Shown here: positions 23,599 to 32,875 of the stretch, piece after piece | How the letters are laid out: every line of letters starts with the position of its first letter | Position numbering within the stretch: the first letter of the stretch is position 1 | Assembly (NCBI GenBank): GCA_027489295.1 | Contig: JAIYAA010000042.1 | Location: 1 to 32,888 of the forward strand | Source: Sphingomonadales bacterium | Lineage (GTDB): Bacteria; Pseudomonadota; Alphaproteobacteria; Sphingomonadales; Sphingomonadaceae | DNA: 32,888 nt | Direction of reading: 5' to 3' | Notes under the pieces: generated by a model | Seen by the model: only the letters and a program-made list of their open reading frames with translations | What the model was told of the DNA's origin: nothing | The model's database searches: none | Made by a program: the position numbers and the translations under genes

Positions 23599-23975
23599 CG
23601 ATTGGGCAACCTCGTCTGCGCCGCTCGATCGGCGGCAGGAGTCGACAGGTGCGCCAGGGCTGCTGCTGCCGTCGTCCGCCCGCCCGGTTCGCCGCCGCCC
23701 ATGACGCCGCGTACGGCTGCTTCCCCGCTTCCCGGCACTGCCACTCTCCCTGCATGCCTGTATCCGCACGCTGCACGATCACGTCCCTTATTTCGGCGGC
23801 CGCGTCAATCCGATGTACGAAGGTGCACTCTCCAGTAGGAGGCATGTAATTCCGATACTTAGTGGTTGCATTTGGTAAAATGTTACCGCAAACATCGGCC
23901 GCGTGTTCCGTGCGGCCAGCCCGGAGCAGTCAACAGAAAAGATGCGAACACAGCGTCGACTTGGGAGGATGATCC
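23599..23975. promoter_or_regulatory. Divergent promoter region, halogenase and TonB receptor
   Basis: These 377 bases lie between the divergent starts at 23598 and 23976. I see no convincing gene: open frames crossing it have no ribosome site or domain. The part near 23840-23900 is AT-richer and carries the palindrome at 23874-23887. GGGAGG at 23963-23968 is the receptor ribosome site. A shared promoter for both genes is expected, but -35/-10 boxes could not be placed with confidence. Confidence 0.5.
23874..23887. promoter_or_regulatory. LacI-like operator GGTAA-N4-TTACC
   Basis: A perfect 5-base inverted repeat, GGTAA-AATG-TTACC, lies 89 bases before the receptor start. The TGGTA-N4-TACC shape resembles operators of LacI-type sugar regulators that control TonB-receptor loci in Caulobacter and Xanthomonas. 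No LacI gene is in the window, and the match was made by eye. Confidence 0.4.
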
Positions 23976-26900
23976 ATGCGCCATTCCGCGCCATTCACTA
24001 CTGCTGCAACCAATCTCGCGCGCCTCCTGCAGGGCGCGTCTGCCTTGGCGCTGTGCGTTGCCCTGGCGGGTACCGCCCATGCCCAGGCGGCGGCCACACC
24101 GTTACAAGTGGCGCAAACCGAGGGTGCGCAACCGTCCCCCAATCGCGTAGCTGCCGACGCGGGCGCGCCCGACGGGCAGACGGCGGATGGCGTGCCGCAG
24201 ACGGATGCCGGCGGCCAGGCAGCGGGGAACGACATCGTCGTTACCGGCATTCGCCAGAGCCTCGCCAACGCGCAGAACATCAAGCGCAATTCGGACACCG
24301 TGGTGGACGCGATCACCGCGCAGGACATCGGCGCCTTGCCTGACCGTTCGGTGACCGAGGCGCTGCAGCGCGTGCCCGGCGTCTCGATCAGCCGGTTCGC
24401 CGCCTCGAACGATCCGGATCATTTCTCGGTCGAAGGTTCGGGCGTCGTCATCCGCGGCCTCAACTTCGTCCGTTCGGAGTTCAACGGGCGCGATGCGTTC
24501 GCTGCCGGCATCGGCGGCCAGTCGATCAACTTTTCCGACGTTCCGGCCGAGCTGCTCGGCTCGGTGGAAGTCTACAAGAACGTCACCGCGGCGGCGATCG
24601 AGGGCGGGCTTGCCGGCACGGTCAATCTCAACACGCGCAAGCCGTTCGACAACAAGGGCCTGCATATCGGTGTCGACATGCAGGGCAGCTATGGCGACCT
24701 GCAGAAGAAGTGGACTCCGACCGGCTCGATCCTGATCAGCGATACCTGGGAGACCGGGGTCGGGACGTTCGGCCTGCTGGGCGATGTTTCCTACTCGCGG
24801 GTGCGCAGCCGTGCCGACGGCCTGCAGATCACCAACTTCCAGGCGCGCGACAATACGCTCGTCACCTATCAGAGCCAGGGCGGCACGACGATCTGCCGCA
24901 ATCCGCTGCCGGGCAATGGCGATACGACGACGCTGCCGGCTGCAAACGCGCCATGCGGTGCGGCTTCGGCAGCGGGTGCCGACGGGTTCGCCGATCCCAA
25001 TGCCAGCTACTACGCGCCGCTGGGGGGCCAGTACCGAACCCAGGAGTTCGATCGCAAGCGTAACGGCATCGCGCTGGCCGGGCAGTTCGAGACGAACGAC
25101 CGCAGCTTCCTGCTGACCGGCCAGTATATCCGCTCGCACACGACCAACCTGTCTGACGAGCACACGTTCGAGGCCGCGCCGGATCTTTCGGAATACAGCA
25201 CCTATCCGATCGGCTGCCGGCAGAACAATGCGGGCCCGCTGACCAACCCGTCCGACCCCAATTCCGGCACCGTGCGCGCGCAGTGCCCGGTGGGCAGCTT
25301 CACCAATTACAAATATGACGCCAACGGCCTGTTCCAGAGCGGCTATATCACCACGCCGGGCACCGGCTATCGCAGCAGCCTGAGCGGCACGCCGTTGCAG
25401 ACATTCATTCCCACGGGCGGCGCCCCGATCTCGGCGTCGCGCGGGCAGGTGTACGAACGCAACACGGTCACCGATTACGGGCTGAACGCGCTGCTGCATC
25501 CCACCGAACGGCTGCACATCGCGCTGGATGCCGACTATACTGAATCCCGCCGCAACGTCAGCCAGCTCAACATCTTCGGCGAGACCTTTGCCGACCAGGA
25601 ACTGGACCTCACCGGCAACCTGCCGACGGTTATCTCGCACAAGCCGGCGACCCTGGCGGCCGAGTGGGCGGGGCCTGCCAATCCGGCGCTGGTCGGCGCG
25701 ACGGACCAGCAATATTTCTCCAACCCGAACGTGCAGTTCTGGCGCGCGGCGATGGACCATTTCGAAGAGAGCCGCGGCAACGAGTTCCAGTTCAAGGCCG
25801 ACGTCACCTACGATGCGAACGGCAGTTTCCTCGACAAGATCCGCTTCGGCGCCCGCTATGCCGATCGCGACCAGACGGTGAAATATTCGGCCTACAACTG
25901 GGGCATGCTCAGCGAAGTCTGGGCGGGAAGCCCGGTGTCGATCAACCAGGTGAATGGCGGCAACGCCAGCTTCTATGATTTCGGCAACTTCTTCCGCGGC
26001 AAGACGCCGGGGCCCGCCGGCGCATTTTACTACAACGGCAACATGATCGACGGGTACGACAAGACGGTCGGCTTCATCAACCAGATCGAAGCGGCCGGCG
26101 CGGCGAGCCAGATCGCGGCGGGCAACACCCCGTCGACCCGCTGGTCCCCGGCCGCGCTGCGCGCCGGTGTCGGGGCGGATTCGCCCTATCTGCCCAACGA
26201 AGTCACCCGCGTGCACCAGCGCGACAGCGCCGCCTATGTGATGGCCTCGTTCAAGAGCAACACGCTGATCGACGGGCTCGACATCGCCGGCAATGTCGGG
26301 GTTCGCTACGTCCATACCGACATGGACAATTTCGGTGGCAGCATCATTCCCAGCCAGGCAACGCTGGGCATTGCGGACAGCTACCAGAGCCGCTGCGTGC
26401 CGGCGGCGCCGACGAACCTGCCGGCGGGCTACACCCCCGCGGCACCCGGCGGCGTCTGCCTGCTCGGCCCGGCAGGCTATACGCGCCTGCAGCAGTTCGC
26501 GGCGACAACACCGACGATCGTGCTGGGGCAGGCGACCAACCGCTACAGCTACTGGCTGCCCAGCGTGAACCTGAAGGTCGGGCTGACGCCGCAGTTCCTG
26601 CTGCGGTTCGCGGGATCGAAGGTGCTGACCCGCCCGGACACCAACCTGGTACGCAACTTCCAGCAGATCTCGATCGACGGGAACGGCAACTTCCAGAGCC
26701 AGGTCGGCAATCCGTATCTGCGGCCGGCGACGGCATGGCAGTTCGATATCACCGCGGAATGGTATTTCTCGCGCGTGGGCTCGCTGACGGCGGACGTGTT
26801 CTACAAGGACATCGCCGGCTTCTTCTACCAGTCGCTGGTCAGCCTGCCGTTGACCAACAACGGCCAGACGTTCGATCTGCTGACGCGCGGCCCGGCCAAT

Positions 26901-27440
26901 TATTCGGGGCATGGCAAGGTGAAGGGCGCCGAGGTGGCGTATCAGCAGACCTTCAACTTCCTGCCCGGGCTGCTGAGCGGGTTCGGCTTTACCGGCAACT
27001 ATACCTTCATCCAGAGCAGCGGCCTGCCGAACTCGTTCCTCAACGGCGGCTCGCCGGTCACCAACGTGGCGGCGCAGACCAAGACCGGTAGCCTGCCGCT
27101 GGAAGGGCTGTCGAAGCACAACGTCAACGCGACGCTGTTCTACGAGAAGGGGCCGGTCTCCATTCGTGCCGCGTATAACTGGCGCTCGAAATATCTGCTG
27201 ACCGCGGCGGACGTGATCTTCCCCTACACCTCGATCTTCCAGGATGCCGCCGGGCAGCTCGATGCGTCTGCCTTCCTCAACCTCAACAAATATGTGAAGA
27301 TCGGCGTGCAGGGCGTGAACCTGACCAATTCGGTGACCAAGACGCTGCAGGCGTATAGCGGCGATCCGAACCAGCTCGCGCCGCGATCCTATTTCGTCAA
27401 CGATCGCCGCTTCTCGTTCATCCTGCGCGGCAACTTCTGA
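23976..27440 (+). CDS. Large TonB-dependent receptor, Xanthomonas/Caulobacter type
   Basis: An 1154-residue outer-membrane receptor. The signal peptide runs to about AHAQA (residue 38), with a linker rich in Ala, Gln and Gly before the TonB box NDIVVTGIRQSL. The plug begins DTVVDAITAQDIGALPDRSV and shows the SVEVYKNVTAAAIEGGLAGTVNL hallmark of the long sugar-type receptors. The barrel ends FSFILRGNF. GGGAGG lies seven bases before ATG 23976. Such receptors usually take up oligosaccharides and often sit beside tryptophan-halogenase genes, as here. Its long frame opposite on the minus strand is a GC-bias shadow. A strong terminator follows at once. The transported compound is unknown. Confidence 0.95.
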   Translation: MRHSAPFTTAATNLARLLQGASALALCVALAGTAHAQAAATPLQVAQTEGAQPSPNRVAADAGAPDGQTADGVPQTDAGGQAAGNDIVVTGIRQSLANAQNIKRNSDTVVDAITAQDIGALPDRSVTEALQRVPGVSISRFAASNDPDHFSVEGSGVVIRGLNFVRSEFNGRDAFAAGIGGQSINFSDVPAELLGSVEVYKNVTAAAIEGGLAGTVNLNTRKPFDNKGLHIGVDMQGSYGDLQKKWTPTGSILISDTWETGVGTFGLLGDVSYSRVRSRADGLQITNFQARDNTLVTYQSQGGTTICRNPLPGNGDTTTLPAANAPCGAASAAGADGFADPNASYYAPLGGQYRTQEFDRKRNGIALAGQFETNDRSFLLTGQYIRSHTTNLSDEHTFEAAPDLSEYSTYPIGCRQNNAGPLTNPSDPNSGTVRAQCPVGSFTNYKYDANGLFQSGYITTPGTGYRSSLSGTPLQTFIPTGGAPISASRGQVYERNTVTDYGLNALLHPTERLHIALDADYTESRRNVSQLNIFGETFADQELDLTGNLPTVISHKPATLAAEWAGPANPALVGATDQQYFSNPNVQFWRAAMDHFEESRGNEFQFKADVTYDANGSFLDKIRFGARYADRDQTVKYSAYNWGMLSEVWAGSPVSINQVNGGNASFYDFGNFFRGKTPGPAGAFYYNGNMIDGYDKTVGFINQIEAAGAASQIAAGNTPSTRWSPAALRAGVGADSPYLPNEVTRVHQRDSAAYVMASFKSNTLIDGLDIAGNVGVRYVHTDMDNFGGSIIPSQATLGIADSYQSRCVPAAPTNLPAGYTPAAPGGVCLLGPAGYTRLQQFAATTPTIVLGQATNRYSYWLPSVNLKVGLTPQFLLRFAGSKVLTRPDTNLVRNFQQISIDGNGNFQSQVGNPYLRPATAWQFDITAEWYFSRVGSLTADVFYKDIAGFFYQSLVSLPLTNNGQTFDLLTRGPANYSGHGKVKGAEVAYQQTFNFLPGLLSGFGFTGNYTFIQSSGLPNSFLNGGSPVTNVAAQTKTGSLPLEGLSKHNVNATLFYEKGPVSIRAAYNWRSKYLLTAADVIFPYTSIFQDAAGQLDASAFLNLNKYVKIGVQGVNLTNSVTKTLQAYSGDPNQLAPRSYFVNDRRFSFILRGNF

Positions 27441-27454
27441 CGTGAAGCCTTTTG

Positions 27455-27490
27455 CCGGCGCGTCGGAGCGGACGCGCCGGTACCATTTTT
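27455..27490 (+). terminator. Intrinsic terminator of the large TonB receptor
   Basis: CCGGCGCGTC (27455-27464) and GACGCGCCGG (27471-27480) form a perfect 10-base-pair stem with a 6-base loop. TACCATTTTT follows, a five-T run ending at 27490. It begins 15 bases after the receptor stop and separates it from the convergent aminotransferase gene. In the minus direction there is no T-run, so it acts mainly on the plus strand. Confidence 0.85.
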
Positions 27491-27530
27491 GCGGTCCGCC
27501 CGCATCGCCGGGGCGACACGGGCGCGTCGA

Positions 27531-28700
27531 TCACGCCATCAGGATCTTGTCCAGCGCGATCCGGAACTTCTCCATGTCCTCGGCCGACCCCACGGTCACC
27601 CGCGACATGGTGGGGTAGGCCGACCAGGAGCGGCCGATCTGGACGTTCTGGGCGAGGAAGGCGTCCATCATCTGCTTGGGCGTCTTCGTCTTCCAGTCGA
27701 CCATGAACATGTTGGCATGGCTGCCCGGCAGCACCTTGAGGCCGCGGCTCTGGATGTGGGCGATGGTCTTTTCGCGCACCGCCGTCATCTCGTCGCGCCG
27801 GGCCTTGATGTCGGCGGCCAGGGGCAGGGAGGCGGTGCCGCAGGCCACCGCGGTCATCGGCAGCATGTTGCTCACCTGGAAGCCGTCATAGCGCATCATC
27901 TTCTCGTGCAGCGACGGCGCCGCGAAGGTGAGGCCCAGGCGCATGCCCGCCATGCCGAACAGCTTGGAGAAGGTGCGCATCACCAGCACGTCGTCGCGCG
28001 CCGCCACCAGCTTCGCGGCATTGGGCGTGCCGGCGAAGTGGATATAGGCCTCGTCGACGATCAGCACCGCGTCCTTCGGCTTGTTCTCCGCCAGCCACAC
28101 GATGTCCTCGATCGGCGTCAGCGTGCCGGTGGGATTGTTGGGCGAGCAGACATAATAGAGCCCGGCCTTGGGATCGGCGGCGAGCATCGCCTTCACGTCG
28201 TGCTGATAATTGGGCCCCAGCGGCGCCTTGGTCACCTTGGCACCCAGCCAGGCGGCGGTGCGCCAGATCTGCTCGTAGGTGGGATCGGCGGTGACGATGC
28301 CGCGGCTGGGCGAGGCGAAGGTGATCGCAGCCCGGTTGAGCGGATCGCTCGACCCCGGCCACGCCTTGATGTGCGTCGCCGGCAGCCCTTCCACCGCGGA
28401 GACGGCGGCGAACAGCTTCTCATGCTCATTGTCGGGCTCGTAGCGATTGCCCTCGGTGACGATCTTCATCGCCGCCGCGGCGCCGGCAGGCAGCGGGCCG
28501 GTCCAGCATTCGTTCGATCCGATGCGCACGGCACCGATCACCGCCTTGGCCGATTGCTGGGCAAGCGCCGGCGCGGCGCGGCCGAGCGCGACGGTGCCGC
28601 CAAGCAGCGCGGCAATCCGGCCGAGGTCGCGGCGCGAATAGCCGCGATCGTGGAGGTCTTCGGCGATTTCGGGGGTCTTGAGCGTTTCGAGCAAGGTCAT
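27531..28700 (-). CDS. Tat-exported PLP-dependent aminotransferase, HisC-like class I/II
   Basis: A 389-residue fold-type I aminotransferase resembling histidinol-phosphate aminotransferase. The PLP lysine is Lys246 (RTFSKLFGMAGMRLGL). Asn189 lies in CSPNNPTG, and Asp216 and Tyr219 in VDEAYIHF. The N-terminus carries YSRRDLGRIAALLGGTVALG with cleavage near APALAQ, a twin-arginine signal, which is unusual because aminotransferases normally work in the cytoplasm. Tat export would allow folding with PLP before transport. ATG 28700 is chosen for GGGAGAG six bases upstream; the frame is open to 28751 inside the preceding gene's end. It follows the TauE/SafE gene by 34 bases and is probably in one operon with it and the TonB receptor. 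The amino donor is unknown; histidine synthesis is unlikely. Confidence 0.9.
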   Translation of the reverse strand: MTLLETLKTPEIAEDLHDRGYSRRDLGRIAALLGGTVALGRAAPALAQQSAKAVIGAVRIGSNECWTGPLPAGAAAAMKIVTEGNRYEPDNEHEKLFAAVSAVEGLPATHIKAWPGSSDPLNRAAITFASPSRGIVTADPTYEQIWRTAAWLGAKVTKAPLGPNYQHDVKAMLAADPKAGLYYVCSPNNPTGTLTPIEDIVWLAENKPKDAVLIVDEAYIHFAGTPNAAKLVAARDDVLVMRTFSKLFGMAGMRLGLTFAAPSLHEKMMRYDGFQVSNMLPMTAVACGTASLPLAADIKARRDEMTAVREKTIAHIQSRGLKVLPGSHANMFMVDWKTKTPKQMMDAFLAQNVQIGRSWSAYPTMSRVTVGSAEDMEKFRIALDKILMA

Positions 28701-28734
28701 GTCGGTCTCTCCCTGAAGATAGTGCGGCCGCGCT

Positions 28735-29571
28735 TCAGAACTTGAGCGCATTGTGGAACATCAGAAGCGAAATGACGATGAGATAGATGCCGAACACCCG
28801 CTTCAGCATCGCCGGCTGGAGCGAGTGCGCCGCCGCGACGCCGAGCGGCGCGGTGAGCATCGACATCGAGGCGATGGCGAGCGTGGCGGGCAGGTTGACG
28901 AAGCCGAACGAGCCCCAGGGCAGGCCCGGCTCGTGCATCCCGATGATCGCGAAGCCGATCGCGCTGGGGATGGCGATCAGCGTGCCGATGCCGCTGGCGG
29001 TGCCGACTGCCCGGTGGATCGAGCGGCCGCACAGCGTCATCACCATGATCGCGATCGTGCCGCCGCCGATGCCGAGCAGCGAGGAGAAGGTGCCCAGCCC
29101 CCCGGCGATGGCGACGCGGGTGACACCCATCGGCATCTGGTCGCTGATCACGCGGTTGCCGAGGCGCGGCACCAGGAAGTTGATCGACATCAGCAGCACG
29201 CCGCTGGCGAACACCAGGGTCAGCACCCGGCCGTCGACATGGCTGGCGAGCAGCACGCCGATGCCGTCGCCCAGTACCACCCAGGGCGCCCAGGTCTTGA
29301 GGATTTCGAAATCCACCGATCCGCGCTTGTGGTGGCTCATCACCGATCGGATCGAAGTGATGATGATCGTCGCGGCGGAGGTGCCGATCGCGACGTGCGC
29401 ATACTGGCTATGCTCGCCGCCGAGCAGCGGCAGCATGACCAGCAGGGCGGGCACGACGACGAAGCCGCCCCCAATGCCGAACACGCCGCCGGCGAAACCG
29501 GCAGCGAGCCCGGCGGCCAGCAGACCCACCAGCGGGACCAGCCAGTCCATCGAAGATGAAAGCAAGTGCAT
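28735..29571 (-). CDS. TauE/SafE-family membrane permease
   Basis: A 278-residue integral membrane protein with about eight hydrophobic segments and the two repeated family motifs, FAGGVFGIGGGFVVVPAL near residue 30 and FSSLLGIGGGTIAIMVM in the second half. The family moves organic anions or sulfur compounds (sulfite, sulfoacetate and similar), but most members are untested. The start is uncertain. GTG 29574 and ATG 29571 sit almost on top of GGGAG; ATG 29550 (MDWLVPLVG) has no ribosome site. It lies between the TonB receptor and the aminotransferase on the same strand and could export or import the product of the periplasmic transamination. That link is inference. Confidence 0.9.
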   Translation of the reverse strand: MHLLSSSMDWLVPLVGLLAAGLAAGFAGGVFGIGGGFVVVPALLVMLPLLGGEHSQYAHVAIGTSAATIIITSIRSVMSHHKRGSVDFEILKTWAPWVVLGDGIGVLLASHVDGRVLTLVFASGVLLMSINFLVPRLGNRVISDQMPMGVTRVAIAGGLGTFSSLLGIGGGTIAIMVMTLCGRSIHRAVGTASGIGTLIAIPSAIGFAIIGMHEPGLPWGSFGFVNLPATLAIASMSMLTAPLGVAAAHSLQPAMLKRVFGIYLIVISLLMFHNALKF

Positions 29572-29603
29572 CACTCCCGAACATTGTTTTCAAAGCGACA
29601 GGC

Positions 29604-29630
29604 CGGCCGGGAGCGACGTGCTCCCGGCCG
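29604..29630 (-). terminator. Strong intercistronic hairpin, receptor to TauE/SafE
   Basis: GGCCGGGAGC (29605-29614) and GCTCCCGGCC (29620-29629) pair perfectly around a 5-base loop, and an outer C-G pair makes eleven. It lies 9 bases past the receptor stop and 33 before the permease start. There is no T-run, so it is more likely to stabilise the receptor mRNA or cause partial termination than to end the transcript. Confidence 0.5.
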
Positions 29631-29638
29631 AACCGATT

Positions 29639-32245
29639 TCAGAACTTCAGGCTGATCCGGCCGTAATAATAGCCGCCGTTGATCCCGTAGGGCGAGATCG
29701 ACGGATAGAGGTTGGAAGAATAACCGCGCGATCCGGAGGCGAGCTGTGCCGATCGGATATAGTCGTAGGATCGCTCGGTCGGATAATGGTTGAACAGGTT
29801 GTTCGCGCCGACGGACAGCTTCAGGCCGCCGGTGATCTTCGCACCCACTTCGAGGTCGGTGATGAAGGCGGCGTTGACCGGCACTTCGAGGTCCGCACCC
29901 TTCAGGCTGCTGTTGCCGGGGGTCGATTCCAGCGCGTAGACCTTGGAGTAATAGCTTTCGCGCAGGTTCACGCTGAACCGGCCCGACTGCCAGAACGCAC
30001 CCAGCGTCGCGCGGAACTTGGGCGTGCTGTTCTCGAGCTCGACGATCGTGTATTTGTTGATCAGCGCCGAAATCGACGGATTGGCCTTGTTGACATAGAG
30101 CGCCGCCGGCAGGCCGGCGATGCTCTTCACCTTGTTGTCGTTGTAGTTGGCCGAGAGCGTCCAGTTCACCTTCCCGATCGGGCTCGACATGTCGTAGCTG
30201 GCGACGAAGTCCACGCCGCGGGTGCGCATCTTGGCGCCGTTCACGAAGGTCTGCACCGCGACCGTGCCGTCGATGTTGCGCTCGCCGTTGACGTCGGTGA
30301 GCACATAGCTGGGGATGGTGCCGCCCAGCGCGGTCGCCACCGAGTTGTAGACCGCCTGCTGGTTGTAGGTGTTGTAGGTGTCGGCATTGTACGCGACGCA
30401 ATTGGCCTTGTTCGAGCCGGCATAGCCCTGCGGGCAGTATTTGCCGTTGAAGCCGTAGAAGGAGCTCGAGATCAGGATGCGGTCGCGGATCTCGATCCAG
30501 TAGGCGTCGACGGTCACGTTGATCCGCGGGCTGGGGGTGAAGACGAAGCCGGCGCTGAAGTTGGTCGATTTCTCCGGCTTCAGGCCGCCGAAGCCCAGCG
30601 CCTTGGCGCCGGCGGAGTTGGCCGGCAGCACGCCCGACACGCTGTTGGGGGCGACGTTGATGCCCGAATAGAAGCCCTCCGCGAGGGTCGGGGCACGGAA
30701 GCCGGTGGACACAGTGCCGCGGATCGCGAAGGCCTTGGACAGGTCGTAGCGGCTGGTGAGCTTGAGGACGGTGGTGTCGCCGAAGTCGCTGTAATGCTCA
30801 TGGCGGATCGCGCCGTCGACCAGCCATGCCGCAACTGGCTTCACGCTGATGTCGAGATATTGCGAGAAGTTGGTGCGGGAATGGTTGCCGGCGTCGTTGG
30901 GGCTGTAGCCGAAGAAGGACTGGGCGCCGCTGCCATAATAGGAGGCGGGATCGCCCGCGACGATGGCATAGGTCTCCCGACGATATTCGAGGCCGGCGGC
31001 GACGTTCAGCGGATCGCCCAGACCGATGTCGAAGGCGTGGGTCAGGTCCAGCGTGTTGCTCCACTGGGTGGCCTTGAAGTCGCCGTTGTGGAAGTTGATC
31101 GGCGTGAAGCCGGTATCCTTGTAGAGCGCGGCATTGCCCGAATTCTGGACATAGACGCCGACGAGATCATCGCCATAGGTGGAGGCGATGTCGAAGGTCG
31201 TGTCGCCCACACTGCCGCGGAAGCCGCCGGTGACGGCATAGTCGGTCTCGCTGATCGCCTCGAGCGGCTGGAAGCCCATCGGGTAGAAAGGCACGCCCGC
31301 CTTGCTGACGATCACGTCCGGCGTGCGGACATTCTCATAGGCGCGGGCATTCTTGTGGCCGTAGCTTCCGAAGGTGTAGAATTCGAAGCCGCCGAAATCA
31401 TAGCCGGCATTGACCATCACCGAGGTCTGGTCGACTTCCGGATCGCCCTCGATCCGGTTGGTATAGGGGTAATAGGGGAGGTTCTTGATCGCTGGATACA
31501 GTGTCAGATACTTGGTGGCGTTGGCGTTGGTGCCATAGACCTGCGGATTGATATCGCCGCGGAAGCTGAAGCCCTTGTGCTTCTTCTCGGCGGTGATGTT
31601 CACCCAGGCATTCTCGATCGGCGCGAAGCCGACATTGCCGGAAATCGCGTAGGTCTTGCCGCCCTGGTCGTAATAGCGGCCGCCGGTGACATCGATCACG
31701 CCGCCATGATCGGCCTTTTTCTGGATGATGTTGATCACGCCGGCGATCGCATCCGTGCCGTATTGTGCGGCGGCGCCGTCCTGCAGCACCTCGATATGGT
31801 CGATCGAATCCGGCAGGATGAAGCTGATGTCGGGCGCCGCGCTACCGCCATAGGGGCCGCCGGCGACCGAGACGTTGGCGGTGCCGTGGCGGCGCTTGCC
31901 GTTGACCAGGATCAGCGTGTGGTTGGGGCTGAGACCGCGCAGCTTCATCTGCAGGTTGTGCGCCTGGAGATCGCTGCCGAACGCCTGGGCCTGCACGCTG
32001 GGCAGGTTCTGCGCGAGCGCCTGGATCAGATCCGGCTGGCCGGTGCGGGAGAGGTCGTCGGCGCTCAGCAGCTGGATGGGCGCCGGGCTGTCGGCGGCGC
32101 GCAGACCGGTGACGCGGGTACCGGTGACGATGATGTCGCCCCCATCCTGTGCCGGTGCCGCGCTGTCCTGCGCAAAGGCCGGCGTGGCGGCGAGTGCCAG
32201 TGTGATGGCCATGGCCGTGAACGATACCGTTTCGCGTAATTGCAT
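29639..32245 (-). CDS. TonB-dependent outer-membrane receptor
   Basis: An 868-residue receptor from ATG 32245. Signal peptide MQLRETVSFTAMAITLALAA is cleaved near PAFAQ, and the TonB box reads GGDIIVTGTRV. The plug has LKMRG-type and VNGKRRHGTANVSV segments with VLQDGAAAQYGTDAIAGVIN. The barrel holds EYRRETYAIVAGD and STGFRAPTLAEGFYS and ends YYYGRISLKF. The frame is open to 32482, but upstream residues are not signal-peptide-like. A G-run (GGGGGG) lies about nine bases before ATG 32245. It heads a minus-strand set with a TauE/SafE permease and an exported aminotransferase, suggesting uptake of an amino-containing or sulfur-containing compound. That is inference. Confidence 0.94.
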   Translation of the reverse strand: MQLRETVSFTAMAITLALAATPAFAQDSAAPAQDGGDIIVTGTRVTGLRAADSPAPIQLLSADDLSRTGQPDLIQALAQNLPSVQAQAFGSDLQAHNLQMKLRGLSPNHTLILVNGKRRHGTANVSVAGGPYGGSAAPDISFILPDSIDHIEVLQDGAAAQYGTDAIAGVINIIQKKADHGGVIDVTGGRYYDQGGKTYAISGNVGFAPIENAWVNITAEKKHKGFSFRGDINPQVYGTNANATKYLTLYPAIKNLPYYPYTNRIEGDPEVDQTSVMVNAGYDFGGFEFYTFGSYGHKNARAYENVRTPDVIVSKAGVPFYPMGFQPLEAISETDYAVTGGFRGSVGDTTFDIASTYGDDLVGVYVQNSGNAALYKDTGFTPINFHNGDFKATQWSNTLDLTHAFDIGLGDPLNVAAGLEYRRETYAIVAGDPASYYGSGAQSFFGYSPNDAGNHSRTNFSQYLDISVKPVAAWLVDGAIRHEHYSDFGDTTVLKLTSRYDLSKAFAIRGTVSTGFRAPTLAEGFYSGINVAPNSVSGVLPANSAGAKALGFGGLKPEKSTNFSAGFVFTPSPRINVTVDAYWIEIRDRILISSSFYGFNGKYCPQGYAGSNKANCVAYNADTYNTYNQQAVYNSVATALGGTIPSYVLTDVNGERNIDGTVAVQTFVNGAKMRTRGVDFVASYDMSSPIGKVNWTLSANYNDNKVKSIAGLPAALYVNKANPSISALINKYTIVELENSTPKFRATLGAFWQSGRFSVNLRESYYSKVYALESTPGNSSLKGADLEVPVNAAFITDLEVGAKITGGLKLSVGANNLFNHYPTERSYDYIRSAQLASGSRGYSSNLYPSISPYGINGGYYYGRISLKF

Positions 32246-32875
32246 TCGATCATGCCCCCCGAAGGCTGATGGTTGACGCTCGTTCGCTCCCGTTCGGACG
32301 CTTTGATTATTTTTCTTTTTGATTCTCGTTGGTTGGTGCCTTCGACAGGACGCAGGCACCCGTCCCCGCAAGCAGGTGCACCTGCGGGTCGATGATCGGT
32401 ACAGGGTACGCGTCATCTGCGATCCGCCTTCCGGAAGGCGGCCGCACTCGTGCATGCCGGGACCAGGCGCGGTCGCGGGCAATGCGGAATGACAATGGAT
32501 ACGAACAGGGCCAGCGTCGCGCCGCCTCGTGGCGGCCGCTATGGTCTTCGCGCGGCAAGGCCAAAGAAGAACGGCCGAACGTTCAAGTTCTGCAGCCGAT
32601 CTCGAGCATAGGTGCGCAGAGGACTATACCGGCTGACCCGCAAATGCGGAAGCCGTCGGAGTCCAGGGTGCTCCTAGTGCAAAGGTGATGACACCTATCT
32701 TTGCAGAAATTTCAGGTACGAAGGTTGCGATGAACGCCGACTGGGCATCGCAGCGATGCCTTTCTGAACATGGTTGGCCATTTGATCACTCCAATGCGGA
32801 TCAAAGCGCCAAATCAGTCATCCAACCCCGAAGTTTTTCTTTGTTGCTAAGGGAATGCTATCTGGAGGGCGCACG
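32246..32875. other. Largely gene-free region upstream of the last TonB receptor
   Basis: About 630 bases with no gene that I can support. Next to the receptor is a T-rich patch (about 32301-32325) that could be part of its leader. A perfect 14-base palindrome, GCAGGTG-CACCTGC, is at 32372-32385. On the minus strand, 32358-32402 reads VPIIDPQVHLLAGTG, which resembles the first strand of amidohydrolase family 2 enzymes. It then runs into unrelated residues and a stop, so it may be a decayed gene start or chance. Frames across 32329-32688 look random. The last 200 bases are AT-richer, as expected for a promoter facing right. Confidence 0.4.

Noticed and set aside
24102..27119. 1005-codon open frame on the minus strand opposite the large TonB receptor
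   Set aside because: It has no ribosome site, signal or domain. Its residue mix (Arg, Ala, Gly, Val, His) is what an antisense frame of a GC-rich coding gene gives.
28787..32239. 1150-codon open frame on the plus strand across the aminotransferase-side genes and the last TonB receptor
   Set aside because: It lies antisense to well-supported genes (TauE/SafE permease and receptor) and shows no recognisable domain; it is a codon-bias shadow.
32329..32688. 119-codon plus-strand frame in the right-end gap
   Set aside because: No ribosome site, no domain and composition unlike the window's real proteins.
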